Shown here piece by piece: positions 35,750-48,080 of a stretch of 64,000 nt of DNA (the first letter of the stretch is position 1; each line of letters begins with the position of its first letter). Made by a program: the position numbers and the translations under genes. Under the pieces are notes generated by a model that did no database searches, had not been told where the DNA came from, and saw only the letters and a program-made list of their open reading frames with translations. Source of the DNA: Hydnum rufescens UP504 (Eukaryota > Basidiomycota > Agaricomycetes > Cantharellales > Hydnaceae); NCBI GenBank assembly GCA_014904985.1, contig MU129085.1, positions 58,626-122,625 of the forward strand, read 5' to 3'.

Positions 35750-38700
35750 CTATTGGCCAACACTTTCCGCCTCCATTCTCACTTGCAACGCATCCTCATG
35801 CCGTCCCATATCTGAATAGCAGCGTGAAAGCTTGGAGAGTAACGAGGCAATGGTTCCCGCAAACACAGTGGGGCGCTCCATTGCGAGGGGTCTGAGCAGG
35901 TTTACAGCCTCTTGAATCGCCAGAAGAGCCTCAGGGAGACGAACAAGATCAGAAAGAATGTTGAAGCAGTAGGAGAGTCAGCGTGCTAGATCTGGGCAGT
36001 GTGCATCAGGTCGTTCTTCCGCTAGTGAGCGATAAATGCCCAAGGCCTCCTCATTTGATCTGAGGGCCTCTTCATGGCGGCCAGAGTCCGAAAGACGAAG
36101 GGAGAGATTGTCGAGGGAGTGAGCAAGATATGGGTGGAATACTTCCGGTCGCTCTGCATCTAGGGAACGATAAATGCACACGGCCTCCTCACTTGCTTTC
36201 AGTGCCTCCTTATAGCGAGAAACCCTGGAAAGGTGATTGGAGAGATTATCAAGAGAGTAAGCAAAATCTGGGCGGAATTGATTGGGTCGGTCCACCTCTA
36301 GCCGGCGATAAATGGACACGGCCCTCTCAATCGCCTCAAGCGCTTCTGGATAGCGGCCGAATTTGGAAAGACAAACGGAGTGATTGTCGAGAGAGAGAGC
36401 AAGATCTGGATGGAATCTGTCTGGTCGCTCTGCTGCTAGATCGCGATAAATGTTCAAGGCCTCCTCATTTGACTTGAGAGCCTCTCCATAGCGACCAAAT
36501 TCCCAAAGATGCAGGGAGCGGTTGGTCAGGGTATGGGCAAGACCTGGCCGGAATGCATTCAGACAATCCGGGGCTAGCAGGCGATACAAGCTTACAGCCT
36601 CTTCACTCGCCTCACACGCTTCTTGATGGCGGCCAGATTTCGAAAGACAAAGGGAGAAGAAGCGGAGGGAGCCGGCGAGATCTGGGTGGAATTGATTGGG
36701 TCGATCTTCAACTAGCCGGCGATAAATGCTGACGGCCTCCTCACTCGCCTCAAGTGCTTCTTGATCGCGGCCAAGTTCCACAAGATGAGATGAGAGGTGG
36801 CTAAGAGAGCCAGCAATATCTCGGTCGAATACTTTCGGTCGATCTTCAGCTAGTGCGCGATAAATGCACACGGCCTCCTCACTTGCTTTCAGTGCCTCCT
36901 TATGGCGAGCAAATATGGAAAGACAAAGGGAGAGATTATCAAGAGGACGAGCAAGATCCCGATGGAATCGATTGGGTTGATCCACTTCTAGCCGGCGATA
37001 AATAGCCACGGCCTCCTCAATTGCCTCAAGGGCTTCTTGATCACGACCAAGGTCCGAGAGACGACGGGAGAGATTGTTAAGTGAGAGAGCGAGATATGGG
37101 TGGAATATGTCCGGCCATTCTTCGGCTACCTGGCGATAAATATCCGAGGCTTCTTTAATTGCCTTGAGTCCCTCGTCGTGACGATCAACTTCCGAGAGTT
37201 CAACGGATAAGTTGTTAAGAGAGGCAGCAAGAGCCGGGCCGAGTGAATCCGACCGATCTGCGGCTAGCAGGCGATAAATGCCCACGGCCTCGTGACATGC
37301 CTTGAGTGCTTCTTCATTGCGGCGAATGTCCCAAAGGCAGGTGGAGAGATTGTTGAGCGAGAAAGCAACATCTGATGGGTTTCCTCCAGCCCGGAGCAGC
37401 TTTACTAGTGTAGTCCAGACCTTAATGGCTTCGTCCCAAAGGCCCAAATCCCCCAAGTTGGACCCCAATTCGTTCATCTTTTTGGATAGAATAGCTGAAT
37501 CGAGTTCGATCTCGGGAGTACCATGTAGCTCCTTCAGCAGCTGCAATGTCGCCGAAACTGTTTCCCCAAATTGCCGCGTCGGGTTCCCAGTCTGTGGCCG
37601 GTGAGTTCCCCGCCACCCCACAAACTGTGCTTCGATATCCGTGGCGACTGGAATATCCGGCAAGATAACGCCAACCTCCGTTGTAAGCTCGGATATCTGC
37701 CTCGTGAGGTATGAGACATGGCGGTTGCGCCCACTTCGTAGTATAGTTATGTCCGGCGGCCTATTTCATCTTCATCAGTGTCCGATTGGCATCGTGAGCT
37801 AAGCATGGTACGTACTGTGAGCCAGGTCGTGCCGCAGTCATTCGTGACCCCATCCCTTCCAAGCGTCCCTGCAAAGCTGCACCGATCTGTTCGAAGATTG
37901 CCTGACCCGCTGGACCATCAAGGAAGTCGCGAAATCCTGCAGCAACAATCGGGCCCTAAAGGGGCGCTTATCATCCAACCGAACAGCTGTGGACAGAGAT
38001 GGTTTACTCACCGGTGTGTTTTCAGAGGCTGCCAGCGGTCTTGCTGACGTTGATTGGCCCGGAAACACAGCCGTCTCTACTCTGGCCGCAGGGTTGGATG
38101 CTGTCATCAATGCGACGATCTTTGCAGTAACGTCAGCTCGTCGGTATGGAGTGAGAATGTGCGTATTGAATACACACTCACTTGGAATGCGTGTAAGCAA
38201 TCTGTCAGATGATCCCCATGCTTCGATATCGCAGCCATAATTTTATCCCCTTGGAGATAAAGCTTCCAAGGCTTCAAACTGGCCCATCGTGTGGCGTCGG
38301 CATGGATTTCCAACAAGTCACTAGAGCCATAGCCAGAGGAGATTTATTTCGGCACAGGTAATGTACAAGGAATTTGGATCACATACCGTCTTAAATTAAG
38401 TAGACTGTCAGCTGTTGGGGTACTATCGGCGATATTTCTCCCCTTCAACCCGTTCACCAAGGACCGAAGAAGCTTCAGAACTCGAAACATAAGATGCTTG
38501 CATTCATCGTTTGCATCACGCATCTTTTTAACCGCGTCGCTTATCCCCGACACGACGTCCAAAACTTGGGTGAGTGGGTTTACAAGCGCGAGAGGGACAG
38601 CGGGAATATCTTTCAGGATGGAGACGACGGCGAGGGCAGCATCCCATCCTGGGCTGGCGGTCTCGTTGAGATAATCTGGGTACACAGCCTGAGACGTGTC

Positions 38701-38817
38701 AGGAAGAGTACGTGGAACGATGGAGGTGGATGTTCCGTTAGGAGAGGAATTATCTGGCAGGAGTGATGGGGATTGGATGCTACGTCTTTTTGGTAAAAAG
38801 AGTCTGCTGGGGGGCAT
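35750..38817 (-). CDS. Helical-bundle plus TPR protein, gene D
   Basis: Five exons: 38817-38387, 38320-38182, 38119-38012, 37955-37816 and 37760-35978. All introns are GT-AG with consistent phases, giving about 866 residues. The N-terminus (WDAALAVVSILKDIPAVPLALV, ISDAVKKMRDANDECKHLMFRVLKLL, IMAAISKHGDHLTDCL, AIFEQIGAALQGRL) resembles the MLKL-like helical bundle that precedes many agaricomycete NLR-like proteins; in animals and plants this fold executes membrane-permeabilising cell death. About twelve 40-residue TPRs of kinesin-light-chain type follow and should bind partners. No ATPase domain is present. The frame stops at TGA 35978-35980, but the same frame then continues 75 codons of conserved TPR-like sequence to TAG 35750-35752; gene C has TCA at this position, so the stop is a shortening. 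Gene C is its tandem paralogue. Confidence 0.82.
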
Positions 38818-39289
38818 GGGATGTTGTGTACTCAAGAGAGAGAAAAAAGCGGTGCGAGGCAGGCGCGATGAGTCATCGATATCACCTACCCCATTGAGCG
38901 CACATTCAAATCCTTTGAGGGGTCGACCCCGCTTCAAATCATCAGCGCATAGCCAGGAAAAGTGGCAAGGCCCGCATATTAGCCAGTCGCATTAATGGTT
39001 TCGACACTAGGAAGTGGTCCACCCAAATCCAGGACCTTGAGAACTAGTAAAAGGGGTCAAGATGAAAAATTCGGAAACATTTTAGGGTCCGTTCGGCTAC
39101 AAAAATTCATCCAAATCTTGTCCAAATCTTATAGTAAAAATGTTGTGATGAATCTCCCCATAAATCTCAAGATTTTATCAAAATCAAATCAAAAATTTTG
39201 CAGCTGTTCGGCTGTCCATTGAATCTCTACCTAAAAATCTCAGTCCGAGTCCTATCCTTCTCATTCTGGGACACCACTGCTGCTGCTGA

Positions 39290-40709
39290 GTGCCATGCCC
39301 AGAACAAAACCACCAGTTGCACATGCCCCTGTCTCTATCCCGGCTACTACATCTGTGTTTCCATGCCCCACTGTCAACAAAGGCACCGAAAAAAAGGAAA
39401 GAAGCCAATGCAAAATGGACACCAGAAGATGATGAGGAATTGCTCAGGGTGCTCCTGGCAGAGAAAGCAGCAGGAAACATGGGGGACAATGGCTTCAAGG
39501 CTGCTTCTCTCCAAGCTGCTGTTGATGCTCTGGTGAAAACTCACACTGAAGGTGGTGTGAAAGATAAGGGTGCTGTTAGTACACATATTACCTTGGTACA
39601 TGCATGTACAACCTTTCTTCTGTGTACAGTGCTTACCCAAGAAACTATACAGCTTAAAAAATATTACAACACAGTTAAAGAACTCAAGGTCATATTTGGC
39701 TTTTCCTATGATGATGAGCATGGCTGTCAGGATGTGGAGTTGGATGTTTGGAAGGCATATATCAAGGTATGGGTTCATATTTTCTAACGAGGCTTGAGGA
39801 TGGAATGAAATTCTGATTGTATTGCATAGAGCCACAAAAATGCAAGCCCTTTCAGAAACAAAGGATTGCGCTTCTATGATGAACTCGATGACTTGTTCAG
39901 TGGGATGATAGCAACTGGAGAGGGCGCTTACCATCCCATATTGCAAACTCAATACAAGGCACAATCTGAGACATTGCTCAATGCACAATCCAAGATGCTG
40001 CCCAAGATACAACCCAAAATGCAATCAATGGGCTCCAGAGCCCCCAATGATAATGGGAATTCATCTGAGAAGGATGAGGAAGAAGAGGTGACACTCATCA
40101 TTATTTCAGAATAATGAAAGGTGCTAATATTGTACCTTGCCATGTCATGAATTGTAGGTTTTTATAGACTGGGCACCATCTCCGACACACATCCCCAAGG
40201 TTCCAGAACAGGTGTCTCCCATACCTACACTCAAGCATGTTGCATCAGTGATGCCCATTGATACACTTTGCCACAAGAAGCATGCATCCATGGGAAATGC
40301 AGTACAGGTGATGCAAGAGTCTGTCTCTGAGATGGCCGAAGTATTGAAAGCTGGTTTCCTCCTCAAGCATCACTCTCATACCTCCCCCAAGCAAACATCT
40401 GCAGCTGCACTCCTTTCACCATGGGCAAAGCACCAAACCAGCACAATTGATCGGCTTCAGGAAGTTGACTTGCATTTGCCTATTGAGGATTTGCTGGCCA
40501 TAGTTTGTGTTTTCCAGGAGGATATAAAAGCCACAGATGCATACCTTGCCCTCAAAAACCCAACACTAAGGGGTGCATGGCTAGAATTGACTGCCAAACA
40601 TGTGAAGGCTCTCTCGGAGACTGGAACATATGGCAATCAGAAGGCTGGTAGTCCAGATCCATTCATTAGTGATTCCTTCACACATCAGTCAACTTTCCAT
40701 GCAGCATAG
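39290..40709 (+). CDS. Harbinger-associated Myb/SANT-like DNA-binding protein
   Basis: The exon from about 39300 encodes WTPEDDEELLRVLLAEKAAGN and GFKAASLQAAVDALVKTH, the Myb/SANT-like domain found in PIF/Harbinger partner proteins. After an intron (GTTAGT..., about 39574-39647) it continues LKKYYNTVKELKVIFGFSYDDEHG and DVWKAYIK. After a second intron (39766-39830) it has NASPFRNKGLRFYDELDDLF, then an acidic stretch (SSEKDEEEE), a third intron and a C-terminal part (HLPIEDLLAIVCVFQEDIKATD...LRGAWLEL) ending TAG 40707-40709. This partner protein usually imports the transposase into the nucleus and binds element ends. The exact start codon is uncertain (an ATG at 39295 is in another frame). Unlike the transposase it shows no stop within conserved parts. 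Confidence 0.75.
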
Positions 40710-42262
40710 TCTTCATTTTACTGCCATTTCTGCTCATATGTGATGTGTCAAAGGGTTTGGTAGAGTAGCAAGAATACCTTCCACATGATTTGAAAATGTT
40801 CTCCTATAACACATTACGCTGTTGGAGGGAAAAATCCCTACCACATAGAGTTCCCTTTCAGCATCAAATTTTCTGATGAACAAATTAAAAATGTACCAAT
40901 ATGTTGTTCCAATAACAAGCCTTTCGTCTGTTCATGGAAGAGCATGAATTCCATATGCCTGAAAAGATGTAAATGGAATGCTCATTTCCCTTGTACATGA
41001 GTCAATCTCCCAGGGTCTTCAACAGGCCACAGGGACTGTATTCACCTATGCCCTACCATAAGCCATGATATGGTGGACCCAGCAATTCAACTTGCTCTTC
41101 TGTATATCATCTTGAATTCTCCTTCAATCTGCTCATACGGATCTTGTTGCCTTAAGGGTGACTCTAACGAATTGGGATTATGTAATATGATGGATTACAC
41201 ACCCAGGTCTTCATTCCTACTTGTGGATACATTTACATAATCAAATAGGGGCAAATGCAGCACTCTTAAGGAGTATTTGTCAAATTTCTCCGTCAGTTTT
41301 GATTGGATCAGCTCGAAAAAGTAGTGTCTGGAAAGATACGATTCATACCTATCCAACGATATTGATCATGAGTTGATCTGATTAAAATTTCATGTTCTAG
41401 AACGATTTTACTATGGAATTCCCACTCTTAAGGAGTATTTTCCGCTTTTCGAAGTCAATTCGTATCCGATCGACTCGTAAATATAGCTCCCTGAAAGCTG
41501 TAATTAATACCTATCGAATGATACCAATTACGTGTTCATCGGATTAAAACTGAAGCTTCTGGAACGATTTCACCTGCTCATTCATAATTAGACAGTGTAT
41601 GTTTCAAATTTCTCCATCAGTTTTGATTGGATTTTTATGAAACAACCGCGCCTAGAAAGGTATTAAAAATTCCCATCCAACGGTATAAAGGACGTCACAA
41701 ACGAAGAAGAACTCGGTGTTCTACATATGAATTTCCCCCTTGTCTCAGGAGAACATCATTCCCCCTTCCAATTTTCAAATATCGAATATTGTCTGGAAGC
41801 CTTATATGCAAAGGATAGGATGTTCAGGATGACTTATTCCACTATTCCTCAAGGAATCTATCCAAAAGGGAAGGAGAAATAGTCATTTTATGCTATGTCC
41901 TATCCCCAGAGTTGTAAATTGAATATCTCTGTCAGTTTTGAAGCTTTTGACTTGATTCCTTTTTCTACATATTTACCCTATCCCACTGCTTCCGTCGGAT
42001 ATTTGATCTCATAGCTGGGTTGTATATTAAGTGAATTGTGTTGAAAATTCCATTGTCTTCCCCCTCCCTAGTCTGAAGCACTGAAGTATTGCTGCTGGAT
42101 TCCTGGGTGAATTCCATCTGAGGACACTGTTCTCACTGCACTTTGTCTGGGGCCACAAGATTAGGACCTTAGAGTGTGGTATTTGTGGCACATTTTCCCC
42201 TTTATTCATCTGCTTGGGCAATTACTGCTTACAGTGGATTATCTTCTATCCCAAAGACCTTC
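40710..42262. repeat. Transposon interior with degenerate repeat modules
   Basis: Non-coding, AT-rich. From 41280 to 41990 a module (TTTCTCCGTCAGTTTTGATTGGAT, a GAAAG.TA(C)GATT.ATACCTATCCAACG block, GATCTGATTAAAA) recurs three times in degenerate form, starting near 41285, 41450 and 41605. Related modules occur in the opposite orientation at about 43800-44240 (for example CTGATCAAAACTGATGGAGTT). They may be subterminal transposase-binding repeats of an inner element. Confidence 0.5.
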
Positions 42263-45200
42263 CTACACCCAGACCTGAATATTCAAATTATTTTGGTGGC
42301 CCCCATTCTTCATTCTCAATTCCATATTGCAGACTGTAGCAGAGATTCCCCCATTTTTCTCTTGCTTACAATGCTGTGCTAGATACTCTTGATAATCTAC
42401 CCACATTGCTTGTGCAATGTCGTCCCTGAATGTTTCTGCTCTGACTTTCTCTGCATGAGTTATGGTGGCAGGTTCAATAAGGCCACCAGCTGAGCTGTTG
42501 GCTAGTTGGTATGGTGCCAAGTCATCATAGTCACTAGGGATGTCATTGAAGCCATGTATTTCGTAGGGGTCATAGATGCAAATGAAGTTGTGCACAGCAC
42601 ACAAAGCAGTGACAATCTTGGCCTGTGTTCTTCCACAGTACCTGGTATAGAAGAAGGGTTGGGAGCTCCAATGACTGTCAAATCAAAATCTGGTTCAGCC
42701 AGTGTGTAGATGGGAGACTGTATTTCTGTTGTTATTCATTGGGTTGGTTCACTTCAATGGTTGATCACACTCTGCAAGATGCATATGGTGTTCAGTGGAG
42801 AATAGGAAGGAATATGGACTAGCTGTAGTCAATGATGTATCATTTGGGATGCTTATAGAAAGGCTTATATGTCTGTGATGCTTGTAGGAAGGCTTATATG
42901 TCATGTGGGATGCTTATGGAAAGGCTTATACATCTGGGATGCTTGTGGAAAGGCTTATACGTCATTCGTGTTGTGTTGGTCTGTTTACTGATATTTGTGT
43001 ATTCTTGTTTACATTCTCCTGGTCAAAATGCGGATATCTGTGGGTTATAGACTGGTCAGTGCTTGGTTAGTCTTGTTAGTATGTTTCTTTCTTCTTTCCT
43101 CAAAACCTGATACATATTTTGTTATGCTTACTTTTCCTTGGATGTCCAGCAACTCTAACCTTAGGTCCTGCAACTATCCTTGGCTTTAGTGATTTGCGTA
43201 GGGGGCTACCAGTGGCTTTGTCTCAACAACCTTGAAGATGACTTAGCTCCAGATGGCTTATAGATAGACTGTTCTTTAGAGGCAAGCAGAAAAGTTGACA
43301 GTGGTTGACAGTGATGATTTCCAGAGAGGAGATGATGGGGGGATACAGGAAATCTACCAGCTTTTATACCTTTCTGAAGGTGGCTGTGTTTAAGAAATAT
43401 GACTGCCTCATGGGTGAGTCATATGTGAGTCATAGGTGAGAACAAAAGAAAAATAACAAGATGATGTCATAATGTGGTTGTAGCTGAGTCATGCATAAGG
43501 AGAACAAAAGGAATCATGAGGGGTGATGTCATAGTGATGTCATTCATAAAGAGAACAAAAGGAATCATGAGGAGGGGTGATGTCACCAATTTGCTGAGCA
43601 TGTGGAATGCTTGGAGCATGAGGTCACTGACCATGTGGAGCATTCTGGAGGCGAAATGAAAGGATATCTCCGGGTTTTGGAGATTAATTTGAGCATAGTC
43701 CAATGGTTAAGGTGTTTTGTTGCTGGTTGATAATGGGGACAAGTGCATGGGATGGGATTTGATGCAGAAACAGCAGTTTGCATTTGTAATAGACATTCTT
43801 GGTATCATTAGATGCGGATTTTTAACAGCTTTCTGGGCACAGTGGTTCCGAGCAGATCCGGTGTAAACTGACAGAGAAATTCATTTTTTACTGATGGGTG
43901 TTGATTCTGATAGTAATATTGTTCTGTAGAGTTCAGTTTTGATCTGTTCTTCACGTGCTTGGTACCATTGGATGTGGATTTTTTATATATTTCTAGGTGT
44001 GGTTGTTCTGAGGGGATCGAATGTGAACTGAGGGAGAAATTCATTTTTTTTACTGGAAATCCTAGATTTTGATGGTAAAATTGGCCTGGAGAGTGTAGTT
44101 TTGGTCTGTTTGACTTGTGTTTGGTACCGTTCGAAAGGTGTGAATCGTAGCTTTCTAAGTGTTATATGAGCGTACCTCTCTGATCAAAACTGATGGAGTT
44201 ATAGAATGAATTCAATTTCTGCGCATAGCCGTAATTAATTTCGTAATTGGTCATGTGATCATCCAAAGGCTGGGAGTGGTGTGATTTCACATTTTCTGAT
44301 ACTGGATGTTATTATCTTCCACACCGGGTGCTGTGAGGAGGATTCAAAAGTGCCACTTCATTATGCCAAAGATATGCTCAACACAGTTGCGAGCTGAGGC
44401 ATGTCAAAGGTTGTACAATTCTTGTGGGTTACTTGGCCTAATTCAATTTAAAACCATTGTTATTGCTAGCTTAGAGTGTAGAAGGGGAGAGCCTGCCTTG
44501 ACTTCGCCTTTTCCCATTCTTTGAGATGGTAGCAGACTCCCCTGTATGGCACCAACAGTGCATTGCACAATGGGAAACCAGTGTCTCTGAGATAATAATG
44601 ATTGACCGGAATGGACAGGTCCATCAGCCTCGCAGAATGCCATAGCCATGAGTCAGCAGTAGACCCCTCCCATCCTGACATCACATATATAAACTTCAAA
44701 TTGAATGAACAGACTGCAAGGACATTCTGCGAGACTCCCCCCTTCCTATTCCGATACCTAGCTCAATCCTCTGCTGAGGCACATGCAGGGATATGTGTGC
44801 CATCCACTGCACCAAGTGTGCCACATAAGAATGGGAAGAACTTTGGGTTGGATTGAAGTGTTGGAGGGACAGGACTCACCGGAGTGGGAAGTTGGACATG
44901 AGCTTGATAGAAATCCCCATCAGCACCTGACAGTGCATGTAGGATCTCATAGAAGCACCTATAACACTAGATATCAGTGAGCACCCAGAAAAATAATAGG
45001 TATCACAAACTTAGATATTGTGTCATTGCTTTGTTGGAATCACTCCGCAATATTATGTATTGTAAGTCCTGTCTTACAGGTGTATAGGAATATCACAAGT
45101 TTTTCCTCAGCTGTTATGTGCTTTGAGCTACTGACAGATGTCTGCTGGCGAAGGTTTTTGAGTAGCTTTCTAAAGACACTCTTTTGGACTCCAAGCTGGT

Positions 45201-45400
45201 CCTTAATGTGGTCTGGGTGGCCAGCCAGGAGTTCCTCTACCCAGGCTTGCCCTGTGAGAATGGAAGTATGGTAAGGGATCTTGTTAAAGTACTGTTTATG
45301 GTATAGTGTTAGTGTGCCCGCAATAGCTTGGAGTGTTGCAGCAATAGCCAGAACTTGTGCACAATGCACTGTGCAATGTCAGATTGCTATGGCAGCAGTT
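42263..45400 (-). pseudogene. PIF/Harbinger transposase (DDE_4 nuclease), decayed
   Basis: Read on the minus strand: WVEELLAGHPDHIKDQLGV and FRKLLKNLRQ..., HITAEEKLVIFLYTCKTGLTIHNIAE (45369-45040); FFPFLCGTLGAVDGTHI (first catalytic D, about 44850); YRNRKGGVSQNVLAVCSFNL; VMSGWEGSTADSWLWHSARL (second D, about 44650); YYLRDTGFPLCNALLVPYRG; ARNCVEHIFGIMK (catalytic E, about 44350); and, after a 1.6 kb interruption, IVTALCAVHNFICIYDPYEI (about 42625-42570). Four TGA stops replace conserved arginines (E*FQ at 45040; D*ARYR; L*HAS; F*IL), and R to H or W changes flank the catalytic E. All are explained by CGN to TGN/CAN transitions. The protein would have been the cut-and-paste enzyme for the 39085-48731 ends. 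Confidence 0.8.
42640..44300. repeat. Insertion or over-long intron inside the Harbinger transposase, with tandem repeats
   Basis: This stretch separates the IFGIMK...APGVED part of the transposase from the AKIVTALCAVHNF part. It contains a 28-30 bp tandem repeat (GGATGCTTATAGAAAGGCTTATATGTC, four units, 42847-42965), a 55-60 bp tandem repeat (GAGAACAAAAGGAATCATGAGG.GGTGATGTCA, about 43435-43590), and the inverted degenerate modules described for 40710-42262. It looks like an inserted non-autonomous element, since a family intron of this length would be unusual. Ends not defined. Confidence 0.5.
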
Positions 45401-45865
45401 GTAGCTGGAAGACGAGAAACAGGTGCCATATACACAATACTATTTGTACCTGGCCGCATTGCTGACCCCTAACAATTGCTGTTAAGCCTCCAGAACCTTT
45501 AAATCTTCTCCTTTACACTCCAAATTTGTAGGGTGTGTGTGTCTAGCATATATCTAGGACTGTATGCAAAGAAAAGTGAAAAAGCATGGAGTTGCACCCT
45601 GTGGGGGCCAATTATAGCTAAGAATATGAAGAATTTGTAACTTTTCAATAATTAAAAATCTATTCACAACTCCTATGACCTCTCCACATTATTCAAAGTA
45701 CTTGGAAAGTGTGGGGGAGGGTATAAGGTGTTCTTGAGTGGACTATTGGCTCTCCTGAAGCCATGGTTCAGCCCTGGAGGTGATCATATCACTGAGATTT
45801 TGATCTGCTTGTGCAAAAGCAAGCTACAACAAGTAAACAACCCCACTACCTTAGACTACTATACT

Positions 45866-48080
45866 ATGGGTAGGAAAAAAGCCTCTAAATGCCAGCGCTG
45901 GACTGAGGAAGAAATGCAGAAGGCTATTGTTGACTATAGGGCAGGCCTATACCCTAATGCCACTGCCACTGCCAATGCCTTTGGTATCCCCCCTCAGACA
46001 TTTCAATGGTGTATCACACATGGTGATGATTCATCAAAATGGAAGGCAAAGCCCAGCCACCAGCTTCTTACTCCTGCACAGGTGACTATGTACCTCATTA
46101 TATTATATACTGTTTAAACACCCTCATTACTTCCAGGAGAAAGCTGTGCTGGACTGGATCACACATCTTGGTCTTCTTGCACAACCAATGGAGTGCCACA
46201 CCATTGGGCCATGTGTTAAGGATATCTGTGGCACCTTCCCTGGCAAGAATTGGTTAGCATGCTTCCTGGAGTGCAACAAGGATGCTGTCAGGTATTGCCA
46301 GACTGCTGCATTGGATCCTAAATGTGCCCATTCATTCAACTACACTACTGTACACAATTATTTTGATAAACTGAAGACAATTTTGGAGGAACACACTATT
46401 CCTTGGGAAAATGTCTATAATATGGATGAGAAAGGTTGTCAGCTGGGTGGAGGTCACAAGGGCCATTGGAAAAAATACCTTTTTGGTCATTACTCCTGTG
46501 AGTGATACCATATCCATGGCACAAACCTTGAGCTTGTCACTGTTGTTGAATGTGTCAGTGCTGATGGACATGTGATCAAACCATATATCATCTTCAAAGG
46601 GAAGCAGCTCCACCAAGCTTGGTTTGAAGCATCAGGGGTTGAGAGGGCTGCTGGGTATGGCCAGTCAATCTCAGCAGCATATCAGCCTAACAGGTTTCAT
46701 TTCAGTATCAGTGTCTCTAAGAATGGCTGGATTGATAATGATCATTGTGAGAAATGGCTTGAAGTTGCCTTCCTGCCTCAAGCCCAAGCAAGGAACATGT
46801 CCAGCAAACAAATCCTTTTGATCTGCAATGGACACAGATCACACATAGCACAAAATCTTCTTCTCAAGGCACACAAAGATGGTGTCTTTGTCTTTTGCTT
46901 ACCACCACACTGTACACACCATCTTCAGCCTCTTGATGTTGGGATCTTTGGTCCATTTCAAACTGCCTTTGTGGACAAAGTGGATGAGTTTGTGGAAGCA
47001 CACAACACAGGTCTCACCAAGGCTGGATTTGTTGCAATATATTTGGATGCACACAATGAAGCCTTTACTCAAACTACAATCAGTAGTGCATTCCGCAAAT
47101 GTGGAATCAACCCATTCAACCCTGATATCTTCCCCAAGGCCAGTTTCACACTGAGTCAGGCCACATCTACCATATATTCATGTCATCTACCACCTACATT
47201 CCCAATTGACATGGAAGAGTGGGACCTGCAGTCAGCTGGTCATAATACAGACCCTGACTTGGATCCAGACACCTCTGGCAACTTGGATTCCAATGTCAGT
47301 GCCCCAAATTTCATGAGTCAGCTATCTGTCTGTACACTGACCCTATCCCAGGAGGATGATCAAATACATGATGCTCACCAACACAAAACCTCAGTCTCTC
47401 CTCCTTTGACAACCATCCCATGACACATCTCTTCAAGCCTATCCAAAGAGAGGCTTATTACAATTGCACTCACATTGCACAATGAGAAGGAAGCTGCCAA
47501 AGCCAAGGCTGACAGTGCAAAGGCTCATGCCGCCATTGTTGGCTGAAAGTATAGTCAGCTTCAGCAACAAATCCATGCAAAGGAGAATGCACCCAAAACC
47601 TCTTGAAAATCCTTCACAACCACTGCTTGTGTTATGAATATATCTGAAGTTCTTGATCAGATCGAGGCAGACAAGGTTGCTAGTGCTGTTGAGGCTGCCA
47701 AAAAAGACAAAGTAAAGCATTGGAAAGCTGAGAATGCAGAGAGAGTGCATGAAGAGAAGGTGAAGAAGGTGGTCTACAGGTCTGTGAAGGCAGTGGCAAA
47801 ATACTTCTGGGACCATGAAGCCAAGGTGGAGAAGGCAGCAGAGAAGGCCCAGAAAACCCACCTTGTGGAGGAGGCAAAGCTGTCTCTGGCAGCCAAAAAA
47901 GAACTTGCTCAGCAGGAACAGGAGTGTGCCAAAGTCAAGAAAAAGGCATTACAGGATGCCACTAAAGCCTCCCAGGAGCTTGCCTCTAAGGGAAAAAGGA
48001 AGTGTACCTATGGGTCCATGGGCGAGGACAAGGAAAATGAACTCACCAAAGATGATTGTAGCATGCCTTCACCAAAGTGA
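45866..48080 (+). pseudogene. pogo/Fot-type transposase (DDE_1), decayed
   Basis: From ATG 45866: RKKASKCQRWTEEEMQKAIVDY and TANAFGIPPQTFQW (psq-type helix-turn-helix), then an intron, then AVLDWITHLGLLAQP and CGTFPGKNWLACFLE (CENP-B-type HTH), VYNMDEKG (first catalytic D, about 46420), LELVTVVECVSADGHVIKPYIIFKG, LICNGHRSHIAQ (the usual second D is N here, about 46830), LPPHCTHHLQPLDVGIFGPF (third D, about 46935), AFRKCGINPFNPDIF. A lysine-rich coiled-coil tail (47634-48080) follows in the same direction after stops. Lesions include TGA at about 46504 and TGA/TAG stops in the tail link (47416-47610). The D to N change fits C-GAT to C-AAT, a CpG transition, and removes a metal ligand, so this enzyme is dead. 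Confidence 0.8.

Noticed and set aside
39374..40024. 216-codon minus-strand frame opposite the Harbinger Myb gene
   Set aside because: Antisense shadow of exons with clear Myb/SANT-like similarity.
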